This document shows, piece after piece, positions 18,290 to 25,571 of a DNA stretch of 64,000 bases. A model generated the notes under the pieces. It had not been told where the DNA came from. It did not search any database and saw only the letters and a program-made list of their open reading frames with translations. The stretch's first letter is position 1; every line of letters starts with the position of its first letter. The position numbers and the translations under genes are program-made. The DNA comes from Propionicimonas sp. (lineage in GTDB: Bacteria > Actinomycetota > Actinomycetes > Propionibacteriales > Propionibacteriaceae): positions 1 through 64,000 of the forward strand of contig NZ_JARKPQ010000096.1 in NCBI RefSeq assembly GCF_029975155.1. Direction: 5' to 3'.

Positions 18290-19843
18290 GTGAGCGCAGA
18301 ACACGATCTGGTGCTGGTCGTCGACTACGGCGCCCAGTACGCCCAGCTGATCGCCCGGCGGGTGCGCGAGGCGCGGGTGTACTCCGAGATCGTGCCGCAC
18401 ACCCTGCCGGTCGCCGACCTGCTCGCGAAAGGCCCGAAGGCCGTGATCCTCTCCGGCGGGCCGAGTTCGGTGTACGAGCTGGGCGCCCCGCAGCTGGACG
18501 GCACGCTGCTCGCGGCCGGGGTGCCGGTGTTCGGGATCTGCTACGGCTTCATGGCGATGGCCCAGGCGCTGGGCGGCACGGTCGCCCGCACCGGCCAGCG
18601 CGAGTACGGACGCACGACGGTCGAGGTGCTGGAGCCCGGACGCCTGCTCACCGGCCTGCCGTCGTCGCTGACGTCCTGGATGTCCCACGGCGACGAGGTG
18701 ACGGCCGCGCCGTCCGGGTTCACCGTGAACGCGCGCTCGCCGCGCGCCACCGTCGCTGCCTTCGAGAACGCGGGACGGGGGCTGGCGGGCGTCCAGTGGC
18801 ATCCGGAGGTGATGCACTCAGAGCACGGCCAGCAGGTGCTGGAGCACTTCCTGTTCGACCTCGCCGGCTGCCGGCCCACCTGGACGAGCGTGAACATCGT
18901 CGACGACCAGGTCGACCGGATCCGCGCCGAGGTCGGCGACGCCCGGGTGCTCTGCGCGCTGTCGGGCGGTGTCGATTCCGCGGTCGCCGCGGCGCTCGTC
19001 CAGCGGGCGATCGGAGACCAGCTCACCTGCGTGATCGTCGACCACGGCCTGCTCCGCGAGGGGGAGGCCAAGCGGGTCGAGCGCGACTTCGTGGGGGCGA
19101 CGGGGGTCGCTCTCGTCGTCGCGAACGAGCAGGACCGGTTCCTGGGAGCGCTGGCCGGCGTGAGCGATCCGGAGACCAAGCGCAAGATCATCGGACGGGA
19201 GTTCATCCGGACGTTCGAGGACGAGGCCCGCAAGATCAACGCCGCCGGGCCGATCGACTTCCTCGTGCAGGGCACGCTCTACCCGGACGTGGTCGAGTCC
19301 GGCGGAGGCGAGGGCGCGGCCAACATCAAGAGCCACCACAACGTGGGCGGTCTGCCGGACGACCTGCAGTTCAGGCTCATCGAGCCGCTGCGCACGCTGT
19401 TCAAGGACGAGGTGCGCGAGGTGGGCCGCCAGCTGGGCCTGCCCGAACACATCGTGAACCGGCACCCGTTCCCCGGGCCGGGCCTGGGGATCCGGATCGT
19501 GGGGGCGGTGGACGCCGAGCGCCTGCGCATCCTGCGGGCCGCGGACGCGATCGTCCGGGCCGAGACCACCGCCGCCGGCCTTGACGGCGAGATCTGGCAG
19601 TTCCCCGTGGTCTTGCTGGCGGACGTCCGCTCGGTCGGCGTCCAGGGTGACGGACGCAGCTACGGGCACCCGATCGTGCTGCGTCCGGTCTCCAGCGAGG
19701 ACGCGATGACCGCCGACTGGAGCCGGCTGCCCTACGACCTGCTGGAGCGGATCAGCACCCGGATCACCAACGAGGTGCCCGAGGTGAACCGGGTGGTGCT
19801 GGACGTCACCAGCAAGCCACCCGGCACCATCGAGTGGGAGTGA
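18290..19843 (+). CDS. guaA: GMP synthase (glutamine-hydrolysing)
   Basis: A 517-aa enzyme converting XMP to GMP. The N-terminal class I glutamine amidotransferase has the nucleophile elbow GICYGFM and the His/Glu pair in GVQWHPEV. The ATP-pyrophosphatase P-loop [10 protein letters not shown] follows, and the C-terminal dimerisation domain ends [11 protein letters not shown], the invariant GuaA terminus. GTG 18290 gives the normal N-terminus; longer in-frame extensions run through the intergenic region. The stop TGA is the first three bases of the palindrome at 19841-19908. It completes the purine branch begun by guaB at 2.9 kb. Confidence 0.97.
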   Translation: MSAEHDLVLVVDYGAQYAQLIARRVREARVYSEIVPHTLPVADLLAKGPKAVILSGGPSSVYELGAPQLDGTLLAAGVPVFGICYGFMAMAQALGGTVARTGQREYGRTTVEVLEPGRLLTGLPSSLTSWMSHGDEVTAAPSGFTVNARSPRATVAAFENAGRGLAGVQWHPEVMHSEHGQQVLEHFLFDLAGCRPTWTSVNIVDDQVDRIRAEVGDARVLCALSGGVDSAVAAALVQRAIGDQLTCVIVDHGLLREGEAKRVERDFVGATGVALVVANEQDRFLGALAGVSDPETKRKIIGREFIRTFEDEARKINAAGPIDFLVQGTLYPDVVESGGGEGAANIKSHHNVGGLPDDLQFRLIEPLRTLFKDEVREVGRQLGLPEHIVNRHPFPGPGLGIRIVGAVDAERLRILRAADAIVRAETTAAGLDGEIWQFPVVLLADVRSVGVQGDGRSYGHPIVLRPVSSEDAMTADWSRLPYDLLERISTRITNEVPEVNRVVLDVTSKPPGTIEWE

Positions 19844-19908
19844 ACGGTAAAGGACCCGTCCCCTTTCCGTTCAGGTGAACGATAAGGGGACGGGTCCTTT
19901 ACCGTTCA
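19841..19908. repeat. Palindromic element supplying the stop codons of both flanking genes
   Basis: Two 33-nt arms (19841-19873 and 19876-19908), two mismatches, 2-nt spacer. Each arm begins TGAACG and contains the GGGACGGGTCC core in one orientation. The left-end TGA terminates guaA and the right-end TCA is the TGA of the leftward PspC gene. A hairpin of this size between convergent genes is likely to terminate both. Each arm is also itself partly palindromic (TGAACGG...CCGTTCA). Confidence 0.9.
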
Positions 19909-20166
19909 GCGGTAGTCGGACGGCGGGGTGCTGTTGCCACCGCCGAACATCTTCTTCAGCTCGTCGAAGCCGGTCGGGCCGCCCTCCTCGAGCGGGAGCA
20001 CCAGCCACAGCGCGATGTAGAGCACGAGCACGACGCCGAAGAAGAACGACAGCACGACGGTGAGGATCCGGACGAGGCCCGAGTCCACGCCCAGCGAGCG
20101 GGCCAGGCCGCCGCAGACGCCGCCGATGAACTTGTCCGATGCGGACCGGGTGAGTGGTTGCTTCAT
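19906..20166 (-). CDS. Small PspC-domain membrane protein
   Basis: An 86-aa protein made almost entirely of a PspC domain: SASDKFIGGVCGGLARSLGVD followed by a long hydrophobic segment (about residues 32-55) ending LWLVLP, then a short polar tail. PspC domains belong to phage-shock/envelope-stress systems. The start is ATG 20166, with the AGAAAGGAAA ribosome site; the longer open frame upstream is not needed. It is the last of three leftward genes (PspC-LiaF-like, 57-aa membrane protein, this one). Confidence 0.85.
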   Translation of the reverse strand: MKQPLTRSASDKFIGGVCGGLARSLGVDSGLVRILTVVLSFFFGVVLVLYIALWLVLPLEEGGPTGFDELKKMFGGGNSTPPSDYR

Positions 20167-20189
20167 GATGATTTCCTTTCTCGAAACTT

Positions 20190-20363
20190 TCAGTTGCGGC
20201 CACGGGAGAGCAGCAGCATCCCCGCGCCGATCACGACCAGCACGACCGGCACGATCATCTGGACCGTCCGGGTGTCGACCTGGCCGAAACCCGACCACAG
20301 CGCCAGCCCGGCGAGGGTGAGCGCCAGCATGCCGACGGCGAAGGCGAGGCGATCCCGGCTCAT
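20190..20363 (-). CDS. 57-residue membrane protein between two PspC genes
   Basis: A short open frame from ATG 20363 to TGA 20190. The product is mostly two hydrophobic helices (FAVGMLALTLAGLALWSGF and MIVPVVLVVIGAGMLLL) separated by a short polar loop GQVDTRTV, ending RGRN. Codons are strongly GC3-biased, as for real genes here. Small two-helix proteins often sit in PspC/Lia loci, but I do not recognise a named family. It lies 22 nt downstream of the PspC-LiaF-like gene and 23 nt upstream of the small PspC gene, so it is probably cotranscribed. Confidence 0.7.
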   Translation of the reverse strand: MSRDRLAFAVGMLALTLAGLALWSGFGQVDTRTVQMIVPVVLVVIGAGMLLLSRGRN

Positions 20364-20385
20364 CGCTGCACCGTTCCCTGAGATC

Positions 20386-21591
20386 TCATCGCTGCACCAC
20401 GTCGAGGTCGCCGATGCCGACGTTGACGGTGATCCGGACGGTGGCCGCGTCCTCGCCGGCGGTCTTCCCGCGCTGCCAGAGGTAGCCGGTGTCGTCCGGG
20501 GTGCCGTTGAACGTGAAGTCGCCGAGGCCGACCTTGTAGCGGATCTCGGTGTTCACCGCCTCGGGCAGTTGCAGCGACACGTCACCGGTGCCGACGTTGA
20601 TGGTGAGGTTCTCGTCCGTCTCGGGGGCGAGCTTGCGGAGATCCAGCGAGACGTCACCGACAGCCCTGGTGACGACGTGTGGGGGGAAGGTGTTGCCGGA
20701 GTAGGCGGCGGCCACGTCCCCCACGACCACCGCACCGGAGTAGGGGAGCAGCATGAGCCAGCCCGTGACCGCGGCGGTCGCGAGGGTGGCCGGCAGCAGC
20801 AGCGGGGGCCGTCCGCGCCAGGAGGAGACCACCAGGGTGAGTCCGAACGCCGCAAGCACCGCCGCCGCGTACACCAGCGGGCCCATGGGAATCCCGAGCA
20901 CCACACCGAGCACCGCGACCAGCGCGGTGCCCAGGCCGGCGAGGCCGAGCGCCAGCCACCACATGCGCCAGCGGCGGACGGGGCGCGCGGGCACGGCGAC
21001 CGGCAGGTCGTCGTCGCGGACGGCGAGGTCGGTGGCCGGATCGGTGTAGGGCTGCGTCCAGCGCTGCTCCGCCGGAGCCGGGGCGGCCGCCGGTGCGGCG
21101 GCGATGCCGACGTAGCCGGGCGTCTGCTGCTCGACCAGCCGCTGCCGCCAGTGGTCGGCCGCGCGTTCGAACGGCGTGGGCTCCGGTGGGGGCGCCGGCA
21201 TCCGGTTGGCGGAATGGCCACGACCGCGGACGCCGAAGAACCAGATGCCGAAGATCACCGCCAGTGGGCCGATGCCGATGCCCTGGGAGCCGATGATGCC
21301 GGCCACGACGACCGCCGCCGCGACGACCATGGCCACGACCGCGCTGCGGGACCACGTCCGGGTGAACGGCAGCAGCCGGTGCACAGGCGGTTCCGTCAGC
21401 CCCTCGCGGGGCATCAGCAGCACGCCGGCCGCGTAGGCCACCAGACCGAGTCCGCCGAAGAACGCCAGCACGACGACGGTGATCCGCAACACCATGGGGT
21501 CGATCTGCCAGCGGCGCGCGAGCCCCGCGCACACCCCGCCGATCATCGCTCCGTCACGGGGGCGGCTGATCACGGGCAGGTTGTCGGGCAC
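20386..21591 (-). CDS. PspC protein with LiaF/YvqF-like C-terminal domain
   Basis: About 401 aa. The N-terminal PspC domain is DGAMIGGVCAGLARRWQID plus a hydrophobic helix; two further membrane pairs flank a Pro/Ala-rich cytoplasmic-type linker (about 130-200). The C-terminal 90 residues, with repeated phrases GDVSLDLRKL, GTGDVSLQLP, GLGDFTFNG and GIGDLDV, form the beta-helical domain seen in LiaF-type inhibitors of LiaS kinases. A kinase/regulator pair of the LiaSR type lies just across the divergent gap. I start at GTG 21591 with a nearby GGAG; a TTG at 21603 and an ATG at 21627 are alternatives. Likely a membrane regulator of envelope stress. Confidence 0.8.
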   Translation of the reverse strand: MPDNLPVISRPRDGAMIGGVCAGLARRWQIDPMVLRITVVVLAFFGGLGLVAYAAGVLLMPREGLTEPPVHRLLPFTRTWSRSAVVAMVVAAAVVVAGIIGSQGIGIGPLAVIFGIWFFGVRGRGHSANRMPAPPPEPTPFERAADHWRQRLVEQQTPGYVGIAAAPAAAPAPAEQRWTQPYTDPATDLAVRDDDLPVAVPARPVRRWRMWWLALGLAGLGTALVAVLGVVLGIPMGPLVYAAAVLAAFGLTLVVSSWRGRPPLLLPATLATAAVTGWLMLLPYSGAVVVGDVAAAYSGNTFPPHVVTRAVGDVSLDLRKLAPETDENLTINVGTGDVSLQLPEAVNTEIRYKVGLGDFTFNGTPDDTGYLWQRGKTAGEDAATVRITVNVGIGDLDVVQR

Positions 21592-21816
21592 GTCTCCATT
21601 CAACGCCGGGCACCCGCCCCGGACCATAAGGGTTGACCCTGAGGGCTCCCGGCATCCCCGGGCAGGGGTGGGCAGACGAGTCCCGCGTTCTGAGAGCGAT
21701 TGCACGCGCGTCGGGCCCCTGCGCTGGTAGCTTTTGCTCACCGGGGTACGCGGGTTCGGTGAGGGGGCCGAAACCCCGCGGCCGTCGCCCCCGGCTGGTG
21801 AGACAGGAGGCACCCC

Positions 21817-22830
21817 GTGGCCAAGCTCAACGGGGGACACGCAGCGCCCACACTGGAGGACGTCGCCCGTCTCGCCGGCGTCTCCCGGGCCACGGTGTCG
21901 CGCGTGGTGAACGGCGGGACGCTGGTGGCCGCCGCGACGACCGAGGCGGTACGGGCCGCCATCGACGAACTCGGCTACCACCCGAACCGCGCGGCGCGCG
22001 CGTTGGTCACCCGGCGTACCGGCGTGATCGCCGTGATCGTGCCGGAGACGGACGAGCGGGTGTTCAGCGACCCGTACTTCCCGCAGGCCTACCACGGGGC
22101 GCTGCAGGCGTTCGCCGACTCCGACGTGCAGGTCGTGCTGGCGATGGCCCAACCCGGCGACAGCGCGTCCCGGATGGTGCGCTACCTGGAGTCGGGGCAC
22201 GTCGACGGCGCGATCATCGTGTCGCACCACGGTCCGGACCTCGCCCGGGCGCTGGTCGACTCGTGGCAGCCGGTGGTGTTCGTCGGCGACCCGGAGACCG
22301 CGGGGATCTGCTACGTCGAACTGGACAACACCGAGGCGGCGATCATCGCGACCCGGCACCTGATCGAGCGGGGCGCCCGGCGGATCGGGACGATCACCGG
22401 CCCGCTGGACATGGCGTCCGCGCGAACCCGCCTGAAGGGCTTCCAGACCGCGATGGCCGACGCCGGGCTCGACCCGTCCGTCTACGTCGAGGGCGGGTAC
22501 ACGATGAAGAGCGGCGCCGTCGCCGAGCAGTTGCTCGCCGAACATCCCGACCTGGACGGGCTCTTCGTCGCCAACGACCTGATGGCCGTGACCGCGATGC
22601 AGGTGGTGCAGCGCCTCGGCCGCACGGTGCCGGACGACATGAAGATCGTCGGCTTCGACAACGCGGCGATCGGGCTCCAGTGCAACCCCCAGCTGACCAC
22701 CATGACCAACCCGGCGGACGAGCACGCGCGCGCTGCGGCGCAGATGCTGATCGAGCTGCTCGCCGGGGGGATTCCGGCGAACCCGAGGATGCTGCGGCCC
22801 AGCGAACTGGTGGTCCGCGGCTCGGCATGA
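21817..22830 (+). CDS. LacI-family transcriptional regulator
   Basis: A 337-aa repressor. The helix-turn-helix TLEDVARLAGVSRATVSRVVNGG and hinge YHPNRAARAL are textbook LacI, followed by a periplasmic-binding-protein-like effector domain (VFSDPYFPQAYHGALQAF, VDGAIIVSHHGPD). Such proteins normally bind sugars or nucleosides. GTG 21817 has an ACAGGAGG ribosome site. Its stop overlaps the ATG of the PspC-kinase in an ATGA, so kinase translation is coupled to it, an unexpected partner for a LacI protein; no sugar gene is adjacent. Confidence 0.92.
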   Translation: MAKLNGGHAAPTLEDVARLAGVSRATVSRVVNGGTLVAAATTEAVRAAIDELGYHPNRAARALVTRRTGVIAVIVPETDERVFSDPYFPQAYHGALQAFADSDVQVVLAMAQPGDSASRMVRYLESGHVDGAIIVSHHGPDLARALVDSWQPVVFVGDPETAGICYVELDNTEAAIIATRHLIERGARRIGTITGPLDMASARTRLKGFQTAMADAGLDPSVYVEGGYTMKSGAVAEQLLAEHPDLDGLFVANDLMAVTAMQVVQRLGRTVPDDMKIVGFDNAAIGLQCNPQLTTMTNPADEHARAAAQMLIELLAGGIPANPRMLRPSELVVRGSA

Positions 22831-24134
22831 CCGAACACCGCGACCGGAACGACCCGGCCGTCCCCGAGAGCGGGACGGCCGGGTCGGCCTCCTCAGGGCA
22901 GGAGGTCCAACCGCGCTCCGTGCGTCCGCTCAGCGACGCCTGGGTGGGCGGGGTGTGCGCGGGGCTCGCCGACCATCTCGGCTGGTCCGTCCTGGTGCTG
23001 CGGGTGCTGTTCGTCCTGCTCGGCGCGGCCGGGCTGGTGGGGGTGGCGCTGTACCTCGCACTGTGGCTGGGCATGCCGCGGCAGACCGGTCAGCGCGCCG
23101 CGCCCGGCCTGGAGGCGGGTGCGCGCAAGGGCCTGCGTCCGGGCGGGACGACCCGGCTGACGCCGGTCGACCTCGGCGTGGCCGGCGCGCTGGTCCTGTT
23201 GGGCGGCGGGCTGCTGTGGCTGGTGCAGGTCTCGGGGTGGGGGCTGCCGACCCCCGCGCTGCTGTCCGGGCTGCTGGCCACGGCGGGACTGGGGCTGATC
23301 TGGTGGCAGGCCGACCATGCGTCCACCAGGGAGGTGCGCACCGGTTCCGGCTGGCGGCGGCTGTTCGCCCCGCTGCTCGCGCACTGGACGACCGTGGTGG
23401 CGGTGCTCGCCGGCCTCGCGGCGCTCGCCGGGGCCGTGGCGCTGCTGGTGGCGACGACGGGCGGGCTGGGCGAGGTGGCCCGCACGCTGCTGCTGCTGGG
23501 CCTGGCCGTGACCGCGCTGCTGCTGGCCGCGCTGCCCTGGATGCTGCGGGTGCGCGGCGCGCTGGCCCAGGCCAGGGACGACGCGCTGGTCGCCGACGCC
23601 CGGGCCGACATGGCCGCCCACCTGCACGACTCGGTGCTGCAGACGCTGGCGCTGATCCAGCGGCAGGCCGGCGATGCGAAGGCCGTGACCGCCCTGGCCC
23701 GGCGCCAGGAGCGGGAACTGCGGCAGTGGCTCTACGGCGAGAGCCTCGGCTCGGCGACCCTCAGCGAGGCCCTGTCCGGGGAGATCATCGACGTCGAGGA
23801 CCGGCACGGCGTCGACCTGGAGCTGGTCACCGTCGGCGACTGCGAGCTCACCCCGGAGGTCACCGCGCTGGTGCGGGCCGCTCGGGAGGCGATGGTGAAC
23901 GCGGCCAAGCACTCGGGAGCCGAGCGGATCGACGTCTACGCGGAGGTCGACCCCGACCTGGTGTCGGTCTACGTGCGCGACCGCGGACGCGGCTTCGACC
24001 TCGCCGACGTGGAGGACGACAGGATGGGCGTCCGCGGTTCGATCGTGGAGCGGGTGAAGCGCGCCGGCGGACGGGCGATAATCAGGACGGCGCCCGGGGA
24101 GGGCACCGAGGTGAGACTGGAGTTGCCACGATGA
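22827..24134 (+). CDS. PspC-domain sensor histidine kinase (LiaS-like)
   Basis: A 435-aa membrane kinase. After a 35-residue polar start comes a PspC domain (DAWVGGVCAGLADHLGW plus helix), further transmembrane helices to about residue 235, then the HisKA_3 box MAAHLHDSVLQTLALIQRQ with the phospho-histidine, and the ATPase domain with AREAMVNAAKHS and GMGVRGSIVERV-type glycine box (written DDRMGVRGSIVER). This layout is common in Actinobacteria near guaA. It overlaps both neighbours by ATGA junctions, so LacI, kinase and regulator form one operon. Confidence 0.92.
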   Translation: MTEHRDRNDPAVPESGTAGSASSGQEVQPRSVRPLSDAWVGGVCAGLADHLGWSVLVLRVLFVLLGAAGLVGVALYLALWLGMPRQTGQRAAPGLEAGARKGLRPGGTTRLTPVDLGVAGALVLLGGGLLWLVQVSGWGLPTPALLSGLLATAGLGLIWWQADHASTREVRTGSGWRRLFAPLLAHWTTVVAVLAGLAALAGAVALLVATTGGLGEVARTLLLLGLAVTALLLAALPWMLRVRGALAQARDDALVADARADMAAHLHDSVLQTLALIQRQAGDAKAVTALARRQERELRQWLYGESLGSATLSEALSGEIIDVEDRHGVDLELVTVGDCELTPEVTALVRAAREAMVNAAKHSGAERIDVYAEVDPDLVSVYVRDRGRGFDLADVEDDRMGVRGSIVERVKRAGGRAIIRTAPGEGTEVRLELPR

Positions 24135-24802
24135 GCGAGACCGAGACCGACCGTCCCACACCCGCGGCCTGGCGGGTGGTGGTGGTGGACGACCACGCCA
24201 TGTTCCGCAGCGGGGTCAAGCACGACATCGGCGACCGGGTGCACCTGGTCGGCGAGGGCGAGGACGTGCCGACGGCCGTCGCGGCGGTCCTTGCCGCGGC
24301 GCCGGACGTGGTGCTGCTCGACGTCCACCTGCCCGGTGGCGGCGGGGTGGAGGTGATCAAGCAGGTCACGGCGGTCGAGCCGGGGGTGAAGTTCCTCGCC
24401 CTGTCGGTCTCGGACGCCGCCGAGGATGTGATCGGCGTGATCCGGGCGGGAGCGCGCGGCTATGTGACCAAGTCGATCTCCGCGGACGAACTGGTCGAGG
24501 CGATCAGCCGGGTGGCCACCGGCGATGCGGTGTTCAGCCCCCGGCTGGCCGGCTTCGTGCTGGACGCGTTCTCCGGGGCGATCGACGTGGCGAGCATCGA
24601 CGAGGACCTCGACCGGCTCTCGGTCCGCGAGCGAGAGGTGTTGCGGCTGATCGCCCGCGGCTACGCCTACAAGGAGATCGCCCGCGAGCTGTTCATCTCG
24701 ATCAAGACCGTGGAGACCCACGTCTCCAGCGTCCTGCGCAAGCTTCAGCTGTCGAACCGTCACCAGCTCACCCGCTGGGCGACCGACCGCAAGCTGGTCT
24801 AG
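24131..24802 (+). CDS. NarL/LiaR-like response regulator
   Basis: A 223-aa response regulator. Receiver: VVVVDDHAMFRSGVK, phospho-Asp in VVLLDVHLPGGGG, conserved Lys in YVTKSISADEL. LuxR-type DNA-binding domain: LSVREREVLRLIARGYAYKEIARELFISIKTVETHVSSVLRKLQ. It overlaps the PspC kinase by four bases and is its likely phosphorylation partner. Targets probably include the divergent PspC/LiaF-like operon, but no site was identified. Confidence 0.94.
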   Translation: MSETETDRPTPAAWRVVVVDDHAMFRSGVKHDIGDRVHLVGEGEDVPTAVAAVLAAAPDVVLLDVHLPGGGGVEVIKQVTAVEPGVKFLALSVSDAAEDVIGVIRAGARGYVTKSISADELVEAISRVATGDAVFSPRLAGFVLDAFSGAIDVASIDEDLDRLSVREREVLRLIARGYAYKEIARELFISIKTVETHVSSVLRKLQLSNRHQLTRWATDRKLV

Positions 24803-24818
24803 CGGCCCCAACTCACAG

Positions 24819-24886
24819 CGAACGCCTCCATTCCGGTCATTCGCCACAACGTGGGCTGTGGCGTTTTACCGGAACGGAGGCGTTCG
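24819..24886. terminator. Long hairpin between convergent genes
   Basis: Two 30-nt arms (24819-24848 and 24857-24886) with four mismatches and an 8-nt loop; arms begin CGAACGCCTCC and contain TTCCGGT and CGCCACA. It lies 16 nt after the response-regulator stop and 33 nt before the GlsB-like stop, so it could end both transcripts. A GTTTT run lies within the right arm, not after it. The sequence is unlike the TGAACGG palindromes. Confidence 0.55.
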
Positions 24887-24919
24887 GCGGAGTAGGACGG
24901 GAGAGTCGGGCGACGAGGG

Positions 24920-25174
24920 TCAGGTGCGCTTGCGGACGATCAGGCCGTAGATCCACAGCACGAGGACGGATCCGCCGATCGCCAGCAGCCACGACCACAA
25001 CGACCAGATGCTGACGACGCCGCGGTCGAAGATCGCGTTGCCGATCCAGCCGCCGACGACGCCCCCGACCAGACCGATGACGAGGCTGGAGACCCAGCCG
25101 CCCTGTTCCTTCAAGATCGCCTTCGCGATGGCGCCCGCGATCAGGCCCATCAGAATCCACGAGATGATACCCAT
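24920..25174 (-). CDS. GlsB/YeaQ/YmgE-family membrane protein
   Basis: An 84-aa protein with three hydrophobic segments and glycine-rich helices: SWILMGLIAGAIAKAIL, LVIGLVGGVVGGWIGNAIF and a C-terminal helix ending IYGLIVRKRT. This is the transglycosylase-associated/GlsB family linked to stress responses; the molecular role is not established. A paralogue lies immediately upstream (25257-25514). Confidence 0.88.
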   Translation of the reverse strand: MGIISWILMGLIAGAIAKAILKEQGGWVSSLVIGLVGGVVGGWIGNAIFDRGVVSIWSLWSWLLAIGGSVLVLWIYGLIVRKRT

Positions 25175-25256
25175 GCGTTCACGGTAGGCGCGGGGGACGG
25201 CGTCCCGTATCGGGAGCCACCACGGCTCGACCCTGAGCCGCCCCCGTCTCCCGGTG

Positions 25257-25514
25257 TCAGGCCTTGCTGCGGCCGGTGAGGCGGTTGAAGACCCAGAGCA
25301 CGATCACCGAGCCGAGGATCGCGAGGACCCAGCTGCCGAGGGAGAAGAACGGCAGGTCGGAGTTGCCGGTGAGAAGGGCGCCCATCCAGCCCGCGACGGT
25401 GGAGCCGGCGATCGCCAGCAGGACGGTGGGCAGCCAGCCCGCCCTGACGTCCATGATCGACTTGGCGACCGCAGCGGCGATGAGGCCCATGATGATCCAC
25501 GGAATGAACGCCAT
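25257..25514 (-). CDS. GlsB/YeaQ/YmgE-family membrane protein, second copy
   Basis: An 85-aa paralogue of the preceding gene with the same three-helix plan (FIPWIIMGLIAAAVAKSIM, LLAIAGSTVAGWMGALL, WVLAILGSVIVLWVFNRLTG). The start is ATG 25514. The two copies are 82 nt apart in the same direction, most simply explained by tandem duplication followed by divergence; the second carries GNSDLPFFSLGSW where the first has DRGVVSIWSLWSW. Confidence 0.87.
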   Translation of the reverse strand: MAFIPWIIMGLIAAAVAKSIMDVRAGWLPTVLLAIAGSTVAGWMGALLTGNSDLPFFSLGSWVLAILGSVIVLWVFNRLTGRSKA

Positions 25515-25571
25515 GCGCCAACGGTAGCGCTGGCTATCAAGGTCAGTGGCAGCGCTTAGGCTGGACCAGCC

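Noticed and set aside
21625-21627. ATG start for the PspC/LiaF-like gene at 21627
   Set aside because: It overlaps a good TATGGT -10 box, so translation most likely begins downstream, near GTG 21591.
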